A stretch of 62,773 nt of DNA from an uncultured Clostridia bacterium. Its GTDB lineage: Bacteria; Bacillota; Clostridia; Christensenellales; CAG-917. The stretch lies in contig CANPWB010000009.1 in NCBI GenBank assembly GCA_947581925.1, positions 1 through 62,773 of the forward strand, in the 5' to 3' direction. Under the pieces are notes generated by a model. That model was given only the letters and a program-made list of their open reading frames with translations, was not told the origin of the DNA and made no database searches. The position numbers and the translations under genes were made by a program. Shown here piece by piece: positions 24,720 through 33,073 of the stretch (its first letter is position 1; each line of letters opens with the position of its first letter).

Positions 24720-27700
24720 TCACTCCTCGTCGTCGCCGTCGTCGGTTGTCTCTACGGACGCTCTGAACTCCTCGAATTCTTCCCTTGTCATAGTGACAAC
24801 AGTCTTTTTCGGGTCGCGCTCGCTCACGCCGATATAGTCCATATCTTTGATGGTATCCACTATCCTCGCCGCCTTCTGATATCCGAATCCGAGCTTGCGC
24901 TGGATATACGATGTGCTGAATGAATTGCCGTCCGTCTCTCTGAGCTCTATGCCAAGCTCCAACGCGTCCAGAAGGTCGGTATTGATGCGGCTGGATTTGA
25001 CATCCTTTTGGGAGGCTTCGGGCTTCTTGTCCGACTTATCGTTGAATATCTCGTCCTTAGCCTGCGCGTCGAAATAGCAATCGTTGTGGCTCTTGACAAA
25101 TTCCACCACTTTCTTGACTTCGGGGTTGGATATGAATGCGCCCTGTATTCTCTTGAGGTCGGACGAACCGGGCCCCATATACAGCATATCGCCCAGCCCC
25201 AGCAGGTCCTCGGCGCCCACCGCGTCGAGTATGGTGCGGCTTGAACCATTGTCCGACACTTTGAAAGCCACTCTCGACGGGATATTGTTTCTTATAGTGC
25301 CCGAAACGACGTCCACGGACGGGCGCTGCGTCGCAAGCACAAGGTGTATGCCAACGGCGCGCGCGAGGCTCGCTATCCTGCCCACCGACTTCTCGACGGA
25401 TTTCTTCGACGTAGCCATGAGGTCCGCAAACTCGTCGATTATGATGACTATGAGAGGCATCTTTTCGAGCCCGCTGTTCTTGACGTCGGAGTTGTACTCC
25501 GCAATGTCGCGATATCCCGTCTCCTGGAAATATCTCGTGCGGCGCTCCATCTCTTTTTCCGCCCACGCGAGCGCCTTTATCGCCTTGTCCGATTCGCATA
25601 TTATCTCGTCCATCAAGAGGTGCGGAATGCCCGCGTACACCGAAAGCTCCACCCTCTTGGGATCCACGAGGATAAATCTGACGTCGTCGGGAGACGCCTT
25701 ATACAGCAAACTCACGATCAAGGTGTTTATACAGCAGCTCTTGCCGCTGCCCGTAGTGCCCGCGACAAGCAGGTGCGGCATCTTTGTCACTCTCGCTACA
25801 TGGCTGTTGCCATACAAGTCCACGCCCAGCGCGAACGTAGCGGGATCGGGCGCGGAATTGAAGGTGCTAGACTGCAATATCTCGCTTATGTTGACGGTGC
25901 GGCGCCTCTTGTTTGGCACCTCTATGCCGACCGCGTTCTTGCCGGGAATGGGAGCCTGAATGCGTACGCTCTCCACTTCCATCTTCATCGCGATATCCTT
26001 TGAATACTTGAGTATTGTCGCGACGGAAATGCCCTTCTTCAGCGTGACCTTCACCCTGTACATCGTAAAAGTAGGCCCGACGTCCACGCTCTCCACGTCG
26101 CCCGCGATATCGAAGTCCATGAGCGTGCTGATGAGCCGCTCCTTCTTCTCCTCTATATCATCGTCCGGCGCGAGCTTTTCAGTAGGCGGTTCAAGCAAAC
26201 TTAGCGGAGGCGCGACATACGGGCGCTTCGGCTTTACGGGCGCTTCCGCCTGTTTTATGACCTGTTCGAGCGTAGGCTGATGCACGTGCGGACCCTCTGC
26301 GGGAGCCGCCCTGCGCGCCGCCGCCTTCGCCTTTTCTTCCTTCAGCCTCTGCGAGTCCGTAAATGACGGGGTGAGCCCCTTGCCCTTTTTGATATTCTCT
26401 ATACGCGCGTCCATCTCCGCGCTCTCGACGTCTTTTGCGCTCATGTGCGCGATATCCGTCGCGCTTTGGATAGCCGCCGCGGACATCTTGTCCCCCGTGA
26501 CCTCTCTCGGCGCCTTTATGGGTTCGGACGGCAGTTGCGCCTCCTCCTTTTGCTTATCCTCCCCGAGCGGCTCAATAGGCGTAGGCTGATACAGCCCCAC
26601 CTTATTCAAAGGCTGAAATGTCAGCTTGTCCGCGGGCTGATATGCGGGTTTGACGGGCTCCGCAGGCTTTACAGGTTCCAAAGGTTTTACGGGATCCGCG
26701 GGTTTTGCGGAAGTTTGGTCCACAGCATTCGATTGGAAAGCGCGCGGCAGTTTTCTGCTGTTCGACGGCGTATATCTCACGCTGTCGAGCCCCGGCTTCT
26801 GCACGGGAGTATATCCGCTTTGACCTTCGCTGCGCGCGAGCTCCGCCCCGGGAGTGGAGCTTTGCGGATTTCTGTACGCCTCGACCACCGTCTCTTTCTG
26901 TTTTTCCTCTACGGGTGCCGCGGGCGCCGCCACAGGACCCTCTTTCGCCTTATTAAGCGCGCCGAGCATGCCCACGTTCACGTTTTCGTACGACGGCTTG
27001 TCCTGCGGAGCGGGCGCGGCTTTATCATCTATCTTCGGCATTTGCCGCGTGGGACGGGCGAGCTCCTTCTTGTCGTCGTCTGCATTTGCCGCCCTCAAGA
27101 CCTCTCCGCCGCTCGGAGTTTCGCTTGCGTCCGCCTCGAATATGGGCGCGGGGGAGTTTTGCCACTGTTTGAGGCTCTCGTTTTTCAAAGCCTCGAAATC
27201 CACTTCGCCGTTTTTCGAGACAGAGCTCTTGCCCCCGTCCTCGTTTTCCGCGCGGTGGCGAGCTATAAAATCGGACTGCGGATCCTCTCCTCCGCCCAAT
27301 GCGTCCATCATATCCTGCCTGCGCTTCGAAGGAGTGGTATACGTGCGCCCGACGTCGGACATAGGCTCCAGCTTGCCCCTGCGCGCCGCCTCGTATCTCG
27401 CCAAATTCTCGTCGCTGGGACCGCTGCCGAAGAGTATCTCCCTCGCGGAGTCCTTCACGGGCGCGTATGTCTCCCTTTCGGGGGCTGGGCTTCTGTATTG
27501 GGCGTCTCTTGCCATGCGCTGCTCGTCCTCATATCCGCCGTTCTTGTTTGGATAGAGAGGATCGAAGTCTATGGGCGTATAGCCGTGCGAGCCCTTGCCC
27601 TTGCGCGGCTTTTCGGGCTTGCCGTCCACGTCCACTACAAACAGCCTCGTGCCGTCCGACGTATGCGCGAAGTCCGTGATGACAGGTTCGCTTGCGGGAG

Positions 27701-28301
27701 TGACGCGGTCCCCCCTGCGCCTCTTTTCCTTGCGCGGAGCAGACGCGTTTTCAACCTCTTTCTTTCTCTCTTTGGGAGTCGCCGCCTTGTATACGACGTT
27801 GCGGCGCAAGCACGGCACTATACCGAGTCCCGCCATGATCAAGAATGCGGCGCATGCGATGGCAAGCGCGCCCACGCCCGTCACGACCTTCATAAGCGGG
27901 TATGCGACAATGCCGAGGAGCATGCCGCCCGCCGTGTTCGTCTCATGATAGCATCTCAGCAGGTATTCGCCGTAATTCGCGCCGATTATGTGTCCGCTCG
28001 ACGTATAGATGTGCAACGCGAACACTCCTAAAAGCAACATTCCGAAAAGATATGCGGAGCGCGCAAAACGCTGTTTCACTCTCACGCCGAACGCTATCGC
28101 AATGCCGAAAATTATCCCCATAAGCGCGTACGCATAGGCCGCCAGACCGAAAAATCCCACCAAAAAACCGTAGACCATTCTGCCTACGCCGCCCAGCGCG
28201 CCGATAGCAGACAAAAAACAGAATAAAGAAACAACGGCGACAAGCGCGCCTATCGCGATCCGATTTCCCTTGTTTGCTCTTGCCTGTCTTGTGTCCGTCA
28301 C
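24720..28301 (-). CDS. ftsK: FtsK/SpoIIIE DNA translocase
   Basis: A 1193-residue membrane-anchored DNA pump. Residues of about 20-160 form four or so membrane segments; 170-780 are a long Pro/Ala/Lys-rich linker (unusually long for Firmicutes SpoIIIE); about 780-1090 is the motor with Walker A GTTGSGKSCCINT near residue 850, FILVDPKRVELS, and VIIIDEFADLM; about 1105-1170 is the gamma winged helix (SFSTSYIQRKLGFGYQKAARIVD) that reads polar DNA signals. It moves chromosomes through the septum in division or sporulation. The GTG at 28301 is preferred because GAGAGG precedes it; a TTG at 28328 also opens the frame. Confidence 0.93.
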   Translation of the reverse strand: MTDTRQARANKGNRIAIGALVAVVSLFCFLSAIGALGGVGRMVYGFLVGFFGLAAYAYALMGIIFGIAIAFGVRVKQRFARSAYLFGMLLLGVFALHIYTSSGHIIGANYGEYLLRCYHETNTAGGMLLGIVAYPLMKVVTGVGALAIACAAFLIMAGLGIVPCLRRNVVYKAATPKERKKEVENASAPRKEKRRRGDRVTPASEPVITDFAHTSDGTRLFVVDVDGKPEKPRKGKGSHGYTPIDFDPLYPNKNGGYEDEQRMARDAQYRSPAPERETYAPVKDSAREILFGSGPSDENLARYEAARRGKLEPMSDVGRTYTTPSKRRQDMMDALGGGEDPQSDFIARHRAENEDGGKSSVSKNGEVDFEALKNESLKQWQNSPAPIFEADASETPSGGEVLRAANADDDKKELARPTRQMPKIDDKAAPAPQDKPSYENVNVGMLGALNKAKEGPVAAPAAPVEEKQKETVVEAYRNPQSSTPGAELARSEGQSGYTPVQKPGLDSVRYTPSNSRKLPRAFQSNAVDQTSAKPADPVKPLEPVKPAEPVKPAYQPADKLTFQPLNKVGLYQPTPIEPLGEDKQKEEAQLPSEPIKAPREVTGDKMSAAAIQSATDIAHMSAKDVESAEMDARIENIKKGKGLTPSFTDSQRLKEEKAKAAARRAAPAEGPHVHQPTLEQVIKQAEAPVKPKRPYVAPPLSLLEPPTEKLAPDDDIEEKKERLISTLMDFDIAGDVESVDVGPTFTMYRVKVTLKKGISVATILKYSKDIAMKMEVESVRIQAPIPGKNAVGIEVPNKRRRTVNISEILQSSTFNSAPDPATFALGVDLYGNSHVARVTKMPHLLVAGTTGSGKSCCINTLIVSLLYKASPDDVRFILVDPKRVELSVYAGIPHLLMDEIICESDKAIKALAWAEKEMERRTRYFQETGYRDIAEYNSDVKNSGLEKMPLIVIIIDEFADLMATSKKSVEKSVGRIASLARAVGIHLVLATQRPSVDVVSGTIRNNIPSRVAFKVSDNGSSRTILDAVGAEDLLGLGDMLYMGPGSSDLKRIQGAFISNPEVKKVVEFVKSHNDCYFDAQAKDEIFNDKSDKKPEASQKDVKSSRINTDLLDALELGIELRETDGNSFSTSYIQRKLGFGYQKAARIVDTIKDMDYIGVSERDPKKTVVTMTREEFEEFRASVETTDDGDDEE

Positions 28302-28354
28302 CTTTGTCCTCTCTCGCGCGCCGCGCAAAACTTAACGCGCCCGCCTATGTGAAT

Positions 28355-28400
28355 TCTAATAGCAAAGAATTTCCTACTCTAATAGCAAAGAATTTTCTAC
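28355..28400. repeat. Two adjacent 23-bp direct repeats upstream of ftsK
   Basis: 28355-28377 and 28378-28400 both read TCTAATAGCAAAGAATTT/C-CTAC-like sequence with a single mismatch, end to end. A weaker third unit (ending TTTTTCTAC) follows, and an inverted TTTGCTATTAG word occurs near 28459. The interval 28302-28738 otherwise holds no gene. They may be iterated protein-binding sites or a trace of a mobile-element insertion. Confidence 0.7.
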
Positions 28401-28694
28401 AGCGATTTATTTTTCTACAGTAGATTTGTGTTGCTATACTAGTATAAATATTATACATTATTTGCTATTAGCTCAAACATTATATCACACGCCCCCTGCA
28501 AATACAAGCGTAACGCCGAATTTTTTTGTGATTTGTCAAGCATTTTGCAGTAAATTTCTTAATTGTGCTGAAAATTTTTTTGCAAGACTATTTTGCAGGG
28601 CTATTTTGTGGTCTGAAAACGCTTTGGCAAGACAACATAACCTTTGTTGCGGCGGCGGATCGCTAAAAAACACATACTTGGCGTACAGGAAAAT

Positions 28695-28723
28695 AGCCCT
28701 TTCGTATGCAAAGGGCTCTTTTT
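28695..28723. terminator. Hairpin terminator 3' of the transposase
   Basis: AGCCCTTT, loop CGTATGC, AAAGGGCT, then CTTTTT on the plus strand and ATTTT on the minus strand. It sits 16 bases after the transposase stop and can act in both directions. Confidence 0.65.
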
Positions 28724-28738
28724 ATGCTTTATTTTGTT

Positions 28739-29746
28739 TTAGGCGGCGGGTTTCAAAAATCGTACTCGGTATTCATCTCTGCTGTTTTTAAGAATTTCGA
28801 GCAGCTCTGCCCGCTTTTGACGCGGCGATTGCCATACTCGCTTTCCATTTTTGTCTCGGAGAGATGAGTGTGGCCTGTCGTTGTATCTATTGAGCCATTC
28901 TTCCATTTTTTCTTGTAGTTCGTCCAGAGTGCGGAATTTGAGATGATTATAAAACGCCTCTTGATCTGAACGGTGAGAGCGTTCCACTTTCCCGTTGTGG
29001 CGTGGTGTTCTCGGCCTTATGAGTTTATGGCGGACGTGTAATTTTGCAAGCAGGAGATCCATAATGTGCACCGTACCCTCTTTTGCGTTTTGCGGTGTTG
29101 TGAACTCAGTACCATTGTCTGTTTGTATCGTTTCGGGGACATATCCAAAATAGACGATTGCCCGCTTTATAAAATCTACCGTTGAATAGCCGCTATGCTC
29201 GTTGTAGGCATAGATAAACCTTTCCCTCGTTGCTTCGTCTATTATCGTGTATTGAAAAAATCTATCATCGGACATCTCTCCGATATAGCACTCTTTGGGG
29301 ACGAATTTAACGTCAAGCTGCCATTTTTGCCCCAACATTTCGGGAGTATAGTATGGCTGTTGAATGTATCGTTCCTTTATTTCCTCGTGCGGTCGGAGCC
29401 CGTTTTTGACGACAAACCTGTACAGTCCATAATATGTGCGAGAATATGCGTAACGCTGACGAAGGATGCCGAGGGCTTCCGCGTAGGTTATATCGGGATT
29501 TTCGGAGAATATCTCTATGATTTGCTGACGCTCCTCCTTTGTATGGGCGTTGAAATGCGGAGTATGCGGCCGACACGACTTATTTTCAAGACTTTTTGTC
29601 GTGCCGTCATACAAAGCTTTCCAACGCCAAAGGCTACGCTCTGTGCATTTCAACTTTTTTGCCACCCAGAGAATATCGTGCCCCTCGATGAGCCATAATT
29701 TTAAGGCCCGCTCCTTTTCTTTGGACGAATAACGCATGCCTCGCAT
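28739..29746 (-). CDS. IS481-like DDE transposase
   Basis: A 335-residue transposase. The first 110 residues hold two helix-turn-helix units (ALKLWLIEGHDILWVAKKLKCTERSLWRW; TYAEALGILRQRYAYSRTYYGLYRFV). The rve/RNase-H core has the catalytic triad in WQLDVKFV, IQTDNGTEFT and the glutamate of GKVERSHRSDQEAFYNH, and the usual end YNDRPHSSL. The solo gene with these features fits the IS481 family (IS3-like core without a frameshifted orfA). The ATG at 29746 is used because AGGAGG precedes it. I could not identify convincing terminal inverted repeats, so the element's limits are open. It lies exactly between ftsK and the phage late operon. Confidence 0.82.
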   Translation of the reverse strand: MRGMRYSSKEKERALKLWLIEGHDILWVAKKLKCTERSLWRWKALYDGTTKSLENKSCRPHTPHFNAHTKEERQQIIEIFSENPDITYAEALGILRQRYAYSRTYYGLYRFVVKNGLRPHEEIKERYIQQPYYTPEMLGQKWQLDVKFVPKECYIGEMSDDRFFQYTIIDEATRERFIYAYNEHSGYSTVDFIKRAIVYFGYVPETIQTDNGTEFTTPQNAKEGTVHIMDLLLAKLHVRHKLIRPRTPRHNGKVERSHRSDQEAFYNHLKFRTLDELQEKMEEWLNRYNDRPHSSLRDKNGKRVWQSPRQKRAELLEILKNSRDEYRVRFLKPAA

Positions 29747-29892
29747 ATTCAAGCCCTCCTAATCGAACTTGAACTTATCATAACACCATCCCAAAAACAT
29801 TTCAAGGTCTCATTTTCGGCAAAAACTCTCACAAAAAAAATTCAAACAATCCCTTTTGCATGCGCGCAATATTCTTTCTGTCTGTCTGTCAA

Positions 29893-29957
29893 AGATTATT
29901 AAAGATTTTGATTTTGATTTGATTTTGATGATAAAGCTGGATAATCTTTAATAATCT
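29893..29957. repeat. 15-bp inverted repeat with 35-bp spacer upstream of the transposase
   Basis: AGATTATTAAAGATT (29893-29907) is the exact complement of AATCTTTAATAATCT (29943-29957). The spacer repeats GATTTTGATTTTGATTTG-like words. It could be an element end, an operator, or a cruciform; the region 29747-30157 carries no supported gene. Confidence 0.6.
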
Positions 29958-30005
29958 ATTTCCCTTTATCTTTCTATTTCTCTTTTGATTTAGATTTGCA
30001 TAAAA

Positions 30006-30110
30006 TCGCATTGCAATCGCATACAAAACGCATTGCATATGCTATGCGAATGCAATGCAAACGCATTGCACTTGCAATGCAATCGCTATGCCATTGTAAA
30101 GTAATCGCAT
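30006..30110. repeat. Cluster of GCATTGC-type words at the phage operon end
   Basis: About nine occurrences of CGCATTGCA, GCAATGC or one-base variants lie in both orientations in 105 bases, many overlapping to form short palindromes such as GCATTGCAATGC-like dyads. They are in a non-coding segment directly beyond the late-operon terminator. No coding use is seen. Confidence 0.7.
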
Positions 30111-30138
30111 AAAAAAATAAGACGGAGTTTTCCGCCCT
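30111..30138 (-). terminator. Terminator of the phage late operon
   Basis: On the minus strand GGCGGA, loop AAAC, TCCGTC (one G-U pair) is followed by TTATTTTTTT. It is 20 bases after the last phage gene. Confidence 0.75.
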
Positions 30139-30157
30139 ATTTTTTGCGTTATTTTTG

Positions 30158-31177
30158 CTATACAGCGTCATCGTCACGGGCTGTTTCTTCAATCTCACCT
30201 ATGGCAGACTCGACCGCCTCAATAGGTGCGACATTGCCGTCCTCCTCGATATACTCTTCGCGGACGGGATGCTCTTTTACATAAAGCTGGAACCGCCTCA
30301 ATAGGTCCATCTGATCGTTCATATAGTTCACGGTGTCATACACGATATTTTCATATCCCATTTTATAGCCCATAAAGCCGTTTAGAATGACGGGCATGAG
30401 CTTCAAACAGCATGCGGCAAATGTCGCCCAGTTGGGTTTGATTATGACGTCCAAAACTATAACGCTTGTCAGAAGTGTTGTGGTGGAAATCTTAATGAAT
30501 TTGATGATATAGTGCGCCGCCTTTTTTTTAGTGGGATTTGCGCCGAGAGGAGCACGGTGTTCCGAACCTCTGCCTCGCTTAAAAATCATTTCTGGCGTGA
30601 GCTTTATCGGCTTGATATTGTTCGCCTTGATAATAGCTTTTCTCTGAGGCTCTGTGAGGTTTTGTTCCGCCGCCAAACTTTCTTTACTCATCCCCATATA
30701 CTTTTCCTTGTACAGCTTAAAATCAACGCCTACGTCGGCAACTATGGCATGACGGGTGCTTAATAGTTCTTCTTGCACATAATACCTGCAAAATTCAAGC
30801 AAACGTCCCTGTTGCCCGTCTGCGATAATCTCTCGCTTGATAGCATCGTAATCCTCCAATGCTTTGGTATAGACCGTCGTGTCTTTGCCCGCCCTTGTGC
30901 CCGTGTCCGAGAAGTTGACATACATCGAATACGAGCAGAACAGCAGAATGAAAAACGCAAGACCGAGAGCCGCCCAGTTTGCAAACGATCCGAGCTGAAT
31001 ATCCGTCGTGAAGACGACTACGACTATGAATACAAGAAACACACCGACAAAAATGCCCGTGTTATTTAATATGCCGCGCGCTACCTTTTTTTTCACTCGA
31101 TTTGAGCGGTCAATAAGTTCACCCGCTGTTTTAGGTTTGTTGTCGGCGGCCCCGCCGCCCTGCTTAATTGGTTCCAT
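30158..31177 (-). CDS. Phage late-operon membrane protein (339 aa), unknown
   Basis: A 339-residue protein with two close membrane segments at about 38-62 and 66-90 (NNTGIFVGVFLVFIVVVVFTT; ALGLAFFILLFCSYSMYV), a soluble middle of 140 residues, a second hydrophobic pair at about 232-280 (TTTLLTSVIVLDVIIKPNW; CCLKLMPVILNGFMGYKMGYE), and an acidic tail (EYIEEDGNVAPIEAVESAIGEIEE). I recognise no family. It overlaps the preceding membrane gene by 14 bases and is the last gene before the terminator, so it is expressed with the fibres and reverse transcriptase. A role in membrane remodelling, DNA entry or lysis is possible but not shown. Confidence 0.7.
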   Translation of the reverse strand: MEPIKQGGGAADNKPKTAGELIDRSNRVKKKVARGILNNTGIFVGVFLVFIVVVVFTTDIQLGSFANWAALGLAFFILLFCSYSMYVNFSDTGTRAGKDTTVYTKALEDYDAIKREIIADGQQGRLLEFCRYYVQEELLSTRHAIVADVGVDFKLYKEKYMGMSKESLAAEQNLTEPQRKAIIKANNIKPIKLTPEMIFKRGRGSEHRAPLGANPTKKKAAHYIIKFIKISTTTLLTSVIVLDVIIKPNWATFAACCLKLMPVILNGFMGYKMGYENIVYDTVNYMNDQMDLLRRFQLYVKEHPVREEYIEEDGNVAPIEAVESAIGEIEETARDDDAV

Positions 31178-31634
31178 CGCTTACTTCCTCCGATTCATTG
31201 TTTTGTTCGCTGTTGTCCTCCTCTCCGTTGTCTGTCTCCTCGTCTGCGTTGCCATTGTTTCCCTTGTCGGGCTTTTTGCCGATATAATCTCCGAACTTAT
31301 AGAGCCCTGTGCCGATAAGGTTCGCTACCAGCCCCACGCCGCAGACTATAACCATCTGATCTATAATCTTTTGCAGACACACGAAAAGGATGAGGAATAC
31401 CGCCCACACGACGGGAGCGGACGGACTTTTCATATAAGCTTTGATTTGCTTTACAAAAGGTATACAGCATAAAAAGGCAAGTATGAGAAAACATCCCGAA
31501 ATCGTTGCTCCGCTTCCTCTATCGACCCATATGGGAAATTGTGAGAGCGTGGCGGCAAACGGCGCGCCGACGCTAATGCCCGTCGCTATGCCGCGCACAA
31601 TAGCCCTCTTTGTTTTGTTTTTAACGGGTCTCAT
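31164..31634 (-). CDS. Phage small membrane protein, holin-like topology
   Basis: A 156-residue protein with three hydrophobic stretches at about 18-36 (TGISVGAPFAATLSQFPIW), 43-60 (ISGCFLILAFLCCIPFV) and 72-110 (APVVWAVFLILFVCLQKIID...VIVCGVGLVANLIG), and a highly charged, Asn/Glu-rich tail of 40 residues. Short, multi-span and with a charged C-terminus, it resembles holins in layout, and late-operon position would fit, but there is no adjacent endolysin and no sequence family that I recognise. ATG at 31634 with GGAGG upstream. Confidence 0.65.
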   Translation of the reverse strand: MRPVKNKTKRAIVRGIATGISVGAPFAATLSQFPIWVDRGSGATISGCFLILAFLCCIPFVKQIKAYMKSPSAPVVWAVFLILFVCLQKIIDQMVIVCGVGLVANLIGTGLYKFGDYIGKKPDKGNNGNADEETDNGEEDNSEQNNESEEVSDGTN

Positions 31635-31636
31635 CT

Positions 31637-32350
31637 TTATTCCTCCCCGCCGCTGTCGTCGCTTTGTATGGGCTCTGACGGCTCAGACGAGCCTGCAAGG
31701 GCGAGCACCTTATCCTCCGTGCGCAAGGCCTGTGAATACTTTAATGTCACGAGGTCCTTTACGCCTTGCGGAATGTTTTTATTGTTAGCATAGACAGTGG
31801 CGAGAATTTCAAGTATTGTCTTGCCAAACGTTGCCATCTCCTCACAAATCGCGTCTCGCGTAAGCTCCTTTTTATCAAGGGCGACTATGTACTCTTGCAC
31901 GGCATTATATTTTGCTATAAGCTCGTTGATGGCCTTAATGACCTTTCCGTTTATCTCGGTGTTATTATCTGTCTTCTCGGATACGCCCGCGAGGAGCGCG
32001 TCTGTCGCCGCTTTGAGCTTCTTATTTTTCCGCCACGACACAATAACCGCTGTCACCGTTGAGAACGCTGTAACGAGCGTTGCGCCGCTGAAAAACTCCG
32101 ACAAATTGCGCTCAAACCATTCTTGAATTCGTGATAAAAAAGTTTTTGGAGCCGCACCCTCGCTGTTATCGGTTGGAGCGGTCAAAGATTGTGCGGGCTC
32201 CTGCTCCGCGCCGTCCAGCTCCGCCTCTGACGCCGCATATGCTACGGCACCTTTCGGCGCGGCCATAAAGCCGCATATAATGAGCACCGCAAACAATGCG
32301 ATGATGATTGCAAACAGACAAAATATGCCGCTTGTTTTACTTTTCTGCAT
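31637..32350 (-). CDS. Phage secreted or membrane-anchored protein (237 aa), unknown
   Basis: A 237-residue protein. The N-terminus KTSGIFCLFAIIIALFAVLIICGFMA is a signal or anchor helix, followed by a small-residue region with AYAASEAE, a possible signal-peptidase site. A second membrane helix lies at about 88-105 (FFSGATLVTAFSTVTAVIVSW), then a predicted alpha-helical soluble part (KLKAATDALLAGV; TEINGKVIKAINELIAKYNAV) and an acidic Ser/Glu end. Family unknown. It is in a tight run with its neighbours (GGAGG sites, gaps of 2-16 bases), between the baseplate-like protein and the holin-like one. Confidence 0.65.
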   Translation of the reverse strand: MQKSKTSGIFCLFAIIIALFAVLIICGFMAAPKGAVAYAASEAELDGAEQEPAQSLTAPTDNSEGAAPKTFLSRIQEWFERNLSEFFSGATLVTAFSTVTAVIVSWRKNKKLKAATDALLAGVSEKTDNNTEINGKVIKAINELIAKYNAVQEYIVALDKKELTRDAICEEMATFGKTILEILATVYANNKNIPQGVKDLVTLKYSQALRTEDKVLALAGSSEPSEPIQSDDSGGEE

Positions 32351-32366
32351 TTTCTTATCCTCCTAT

Positions 32367-32825
32367 TTAGATAATGTTGTAGCCCTCGATGAGCTTTTGC
32401 AGCCTATCGTCAAGCTCTTTGTCGTTTTGAATGAGCGTCTTTATGTCCTCGCGGGCCGCTTCCAGCTCTGAACACACATCAATCACCATCTGCGGGATGT
32501 CAATGCCATTTGGCATGACAACTATTTCGCCGCCGATCTCTTTTGTGTAGATGCTCTCGCAGAAAATTTTCGGCTCCGATTCGCTCCCATTTAGAACGGT
32601 CACGCAGACGTGGATCTCGCCGCGCAAAAAACTTGCGGGGATAGCGCATACTCCGTCTATGAGCAAACGATAAAGAGAATTGCCCTCCTCGTTGTCAAAA
32701 ATCGCCGTAGCGTCGGCAGGTGCGGACGTAAACGATATAATAAGCTCGTCCGTGACTGTTTCGGGCTCCCGCGTCATAATGAAACCTTTTCTTTGCGTTT
32801 TAAGCAATTTGTATTCCATACGCAT
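32367..32825 (-). CDS. Phage baseplate/fibre-associated protein (BppU-like N-terminus)
   Basis: A 152-residue protein. The first two thirds form a beta-rich domain (ELIISFTSAPADATAIFDNEEGNSLYRLLIDGVCAIPASFLRGEIHVCVTVLNG) that resembles the small beta-sandwich at the start of baseplate upper proteins in Firmicutes phages; the last 45 residues are a coiled coil (MVIDVCSELEAAREDIKTLIQNDKELDDRLQKLIEGYN), which would trimerise. It follows the DGR genes in the same operon, which suggests a part of the host-binding apparatus. The ATG at 32825 has AAGGAGG before it. Family assignment is by resemblance only. Confidence 0.55.
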   Translation of the reverse strand: MRMEYKLLKTQRKGFIMTREPETVTDELIISFTSAPADATAIFDNEEGNSLYRLLIDGVCAIPASFLRGEIHVCVTVLNGSESEPKIFCESIYTKEIGGEIVVMPNGIDIPQMVIDVCSELEAAREDIKTLIQNDKELDDRLQKLIEGYNII

Positions 32826-32846
32826 GGCAGACCTCCTTTGCCTTAA

Positions 32847-33047
32847 TTACGCGCTGACGAACCACTCATCACGCAAGCCAGATGCCATGCCGCCCGCCGC
32901 TTCGATCTCCGCGCGCGTTTTGCCGTCAAGATCGTTGACCCATATTACAAGCGCGTCGTTTATTTCGCGCTCTGTGAGTGTGCCCGCCGCTTTGTTCTTG
33001 TTTGCGCTTTTGAGCCACGCCGCTTTGCTGAAAACCATTTTTGCCAT
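32847..33047 (-). CDS. Small phage protein downstream of the DGR reverse transcriptase
   Basis: A 66-residue soluble protein (MAKMVFSKAAWLKSANKNKAAG...LDGKTRAEIEAAGGMASGLRDEWFVSA). The ATG at 33047 is chosen for its GGAGG; a longer open frame reaches back into the reverse transcriptase gene but has no ribosome site. Its position raises the question of an accessory variability determinant (Avd), but Avd proteins are about twice this length, four-helix bundles and very basic, and this sequence does not fit. The pattern WxNDLDGKTRAEIEAAGG resembles a short phage-tail accessory motif. Function unknown. Confidence 0.65.
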   Translation of the reverse strand: MAKMVFSKAAWLKSANKNKAAGTLTEREINDALVIWVNDLDGKTRAEIEAAGGMASGLRDEWFVSA

Positions 33048-33073
33048 AATAACAACCTCCGAAATATTTTTTA

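Noticed and set aside
26445..28031. 528-aa plus-strand frame over ftsK
   Set aside because: Arg-rich shadow of the FtsK linker, with no ribosome site or domain.
28739..29746. Mu-like transposable phage
   Set aside because: The transposase is IS481-like and solo; no MuB-type ATPase, Gam or Mor near it, and the structural genes do not follow the Mu order.
30006..30110. CRISPR array
   Set aside because: Repeat words are 7-9 bases, in both orientations and overlapping; no equal spacers and no cas genes.
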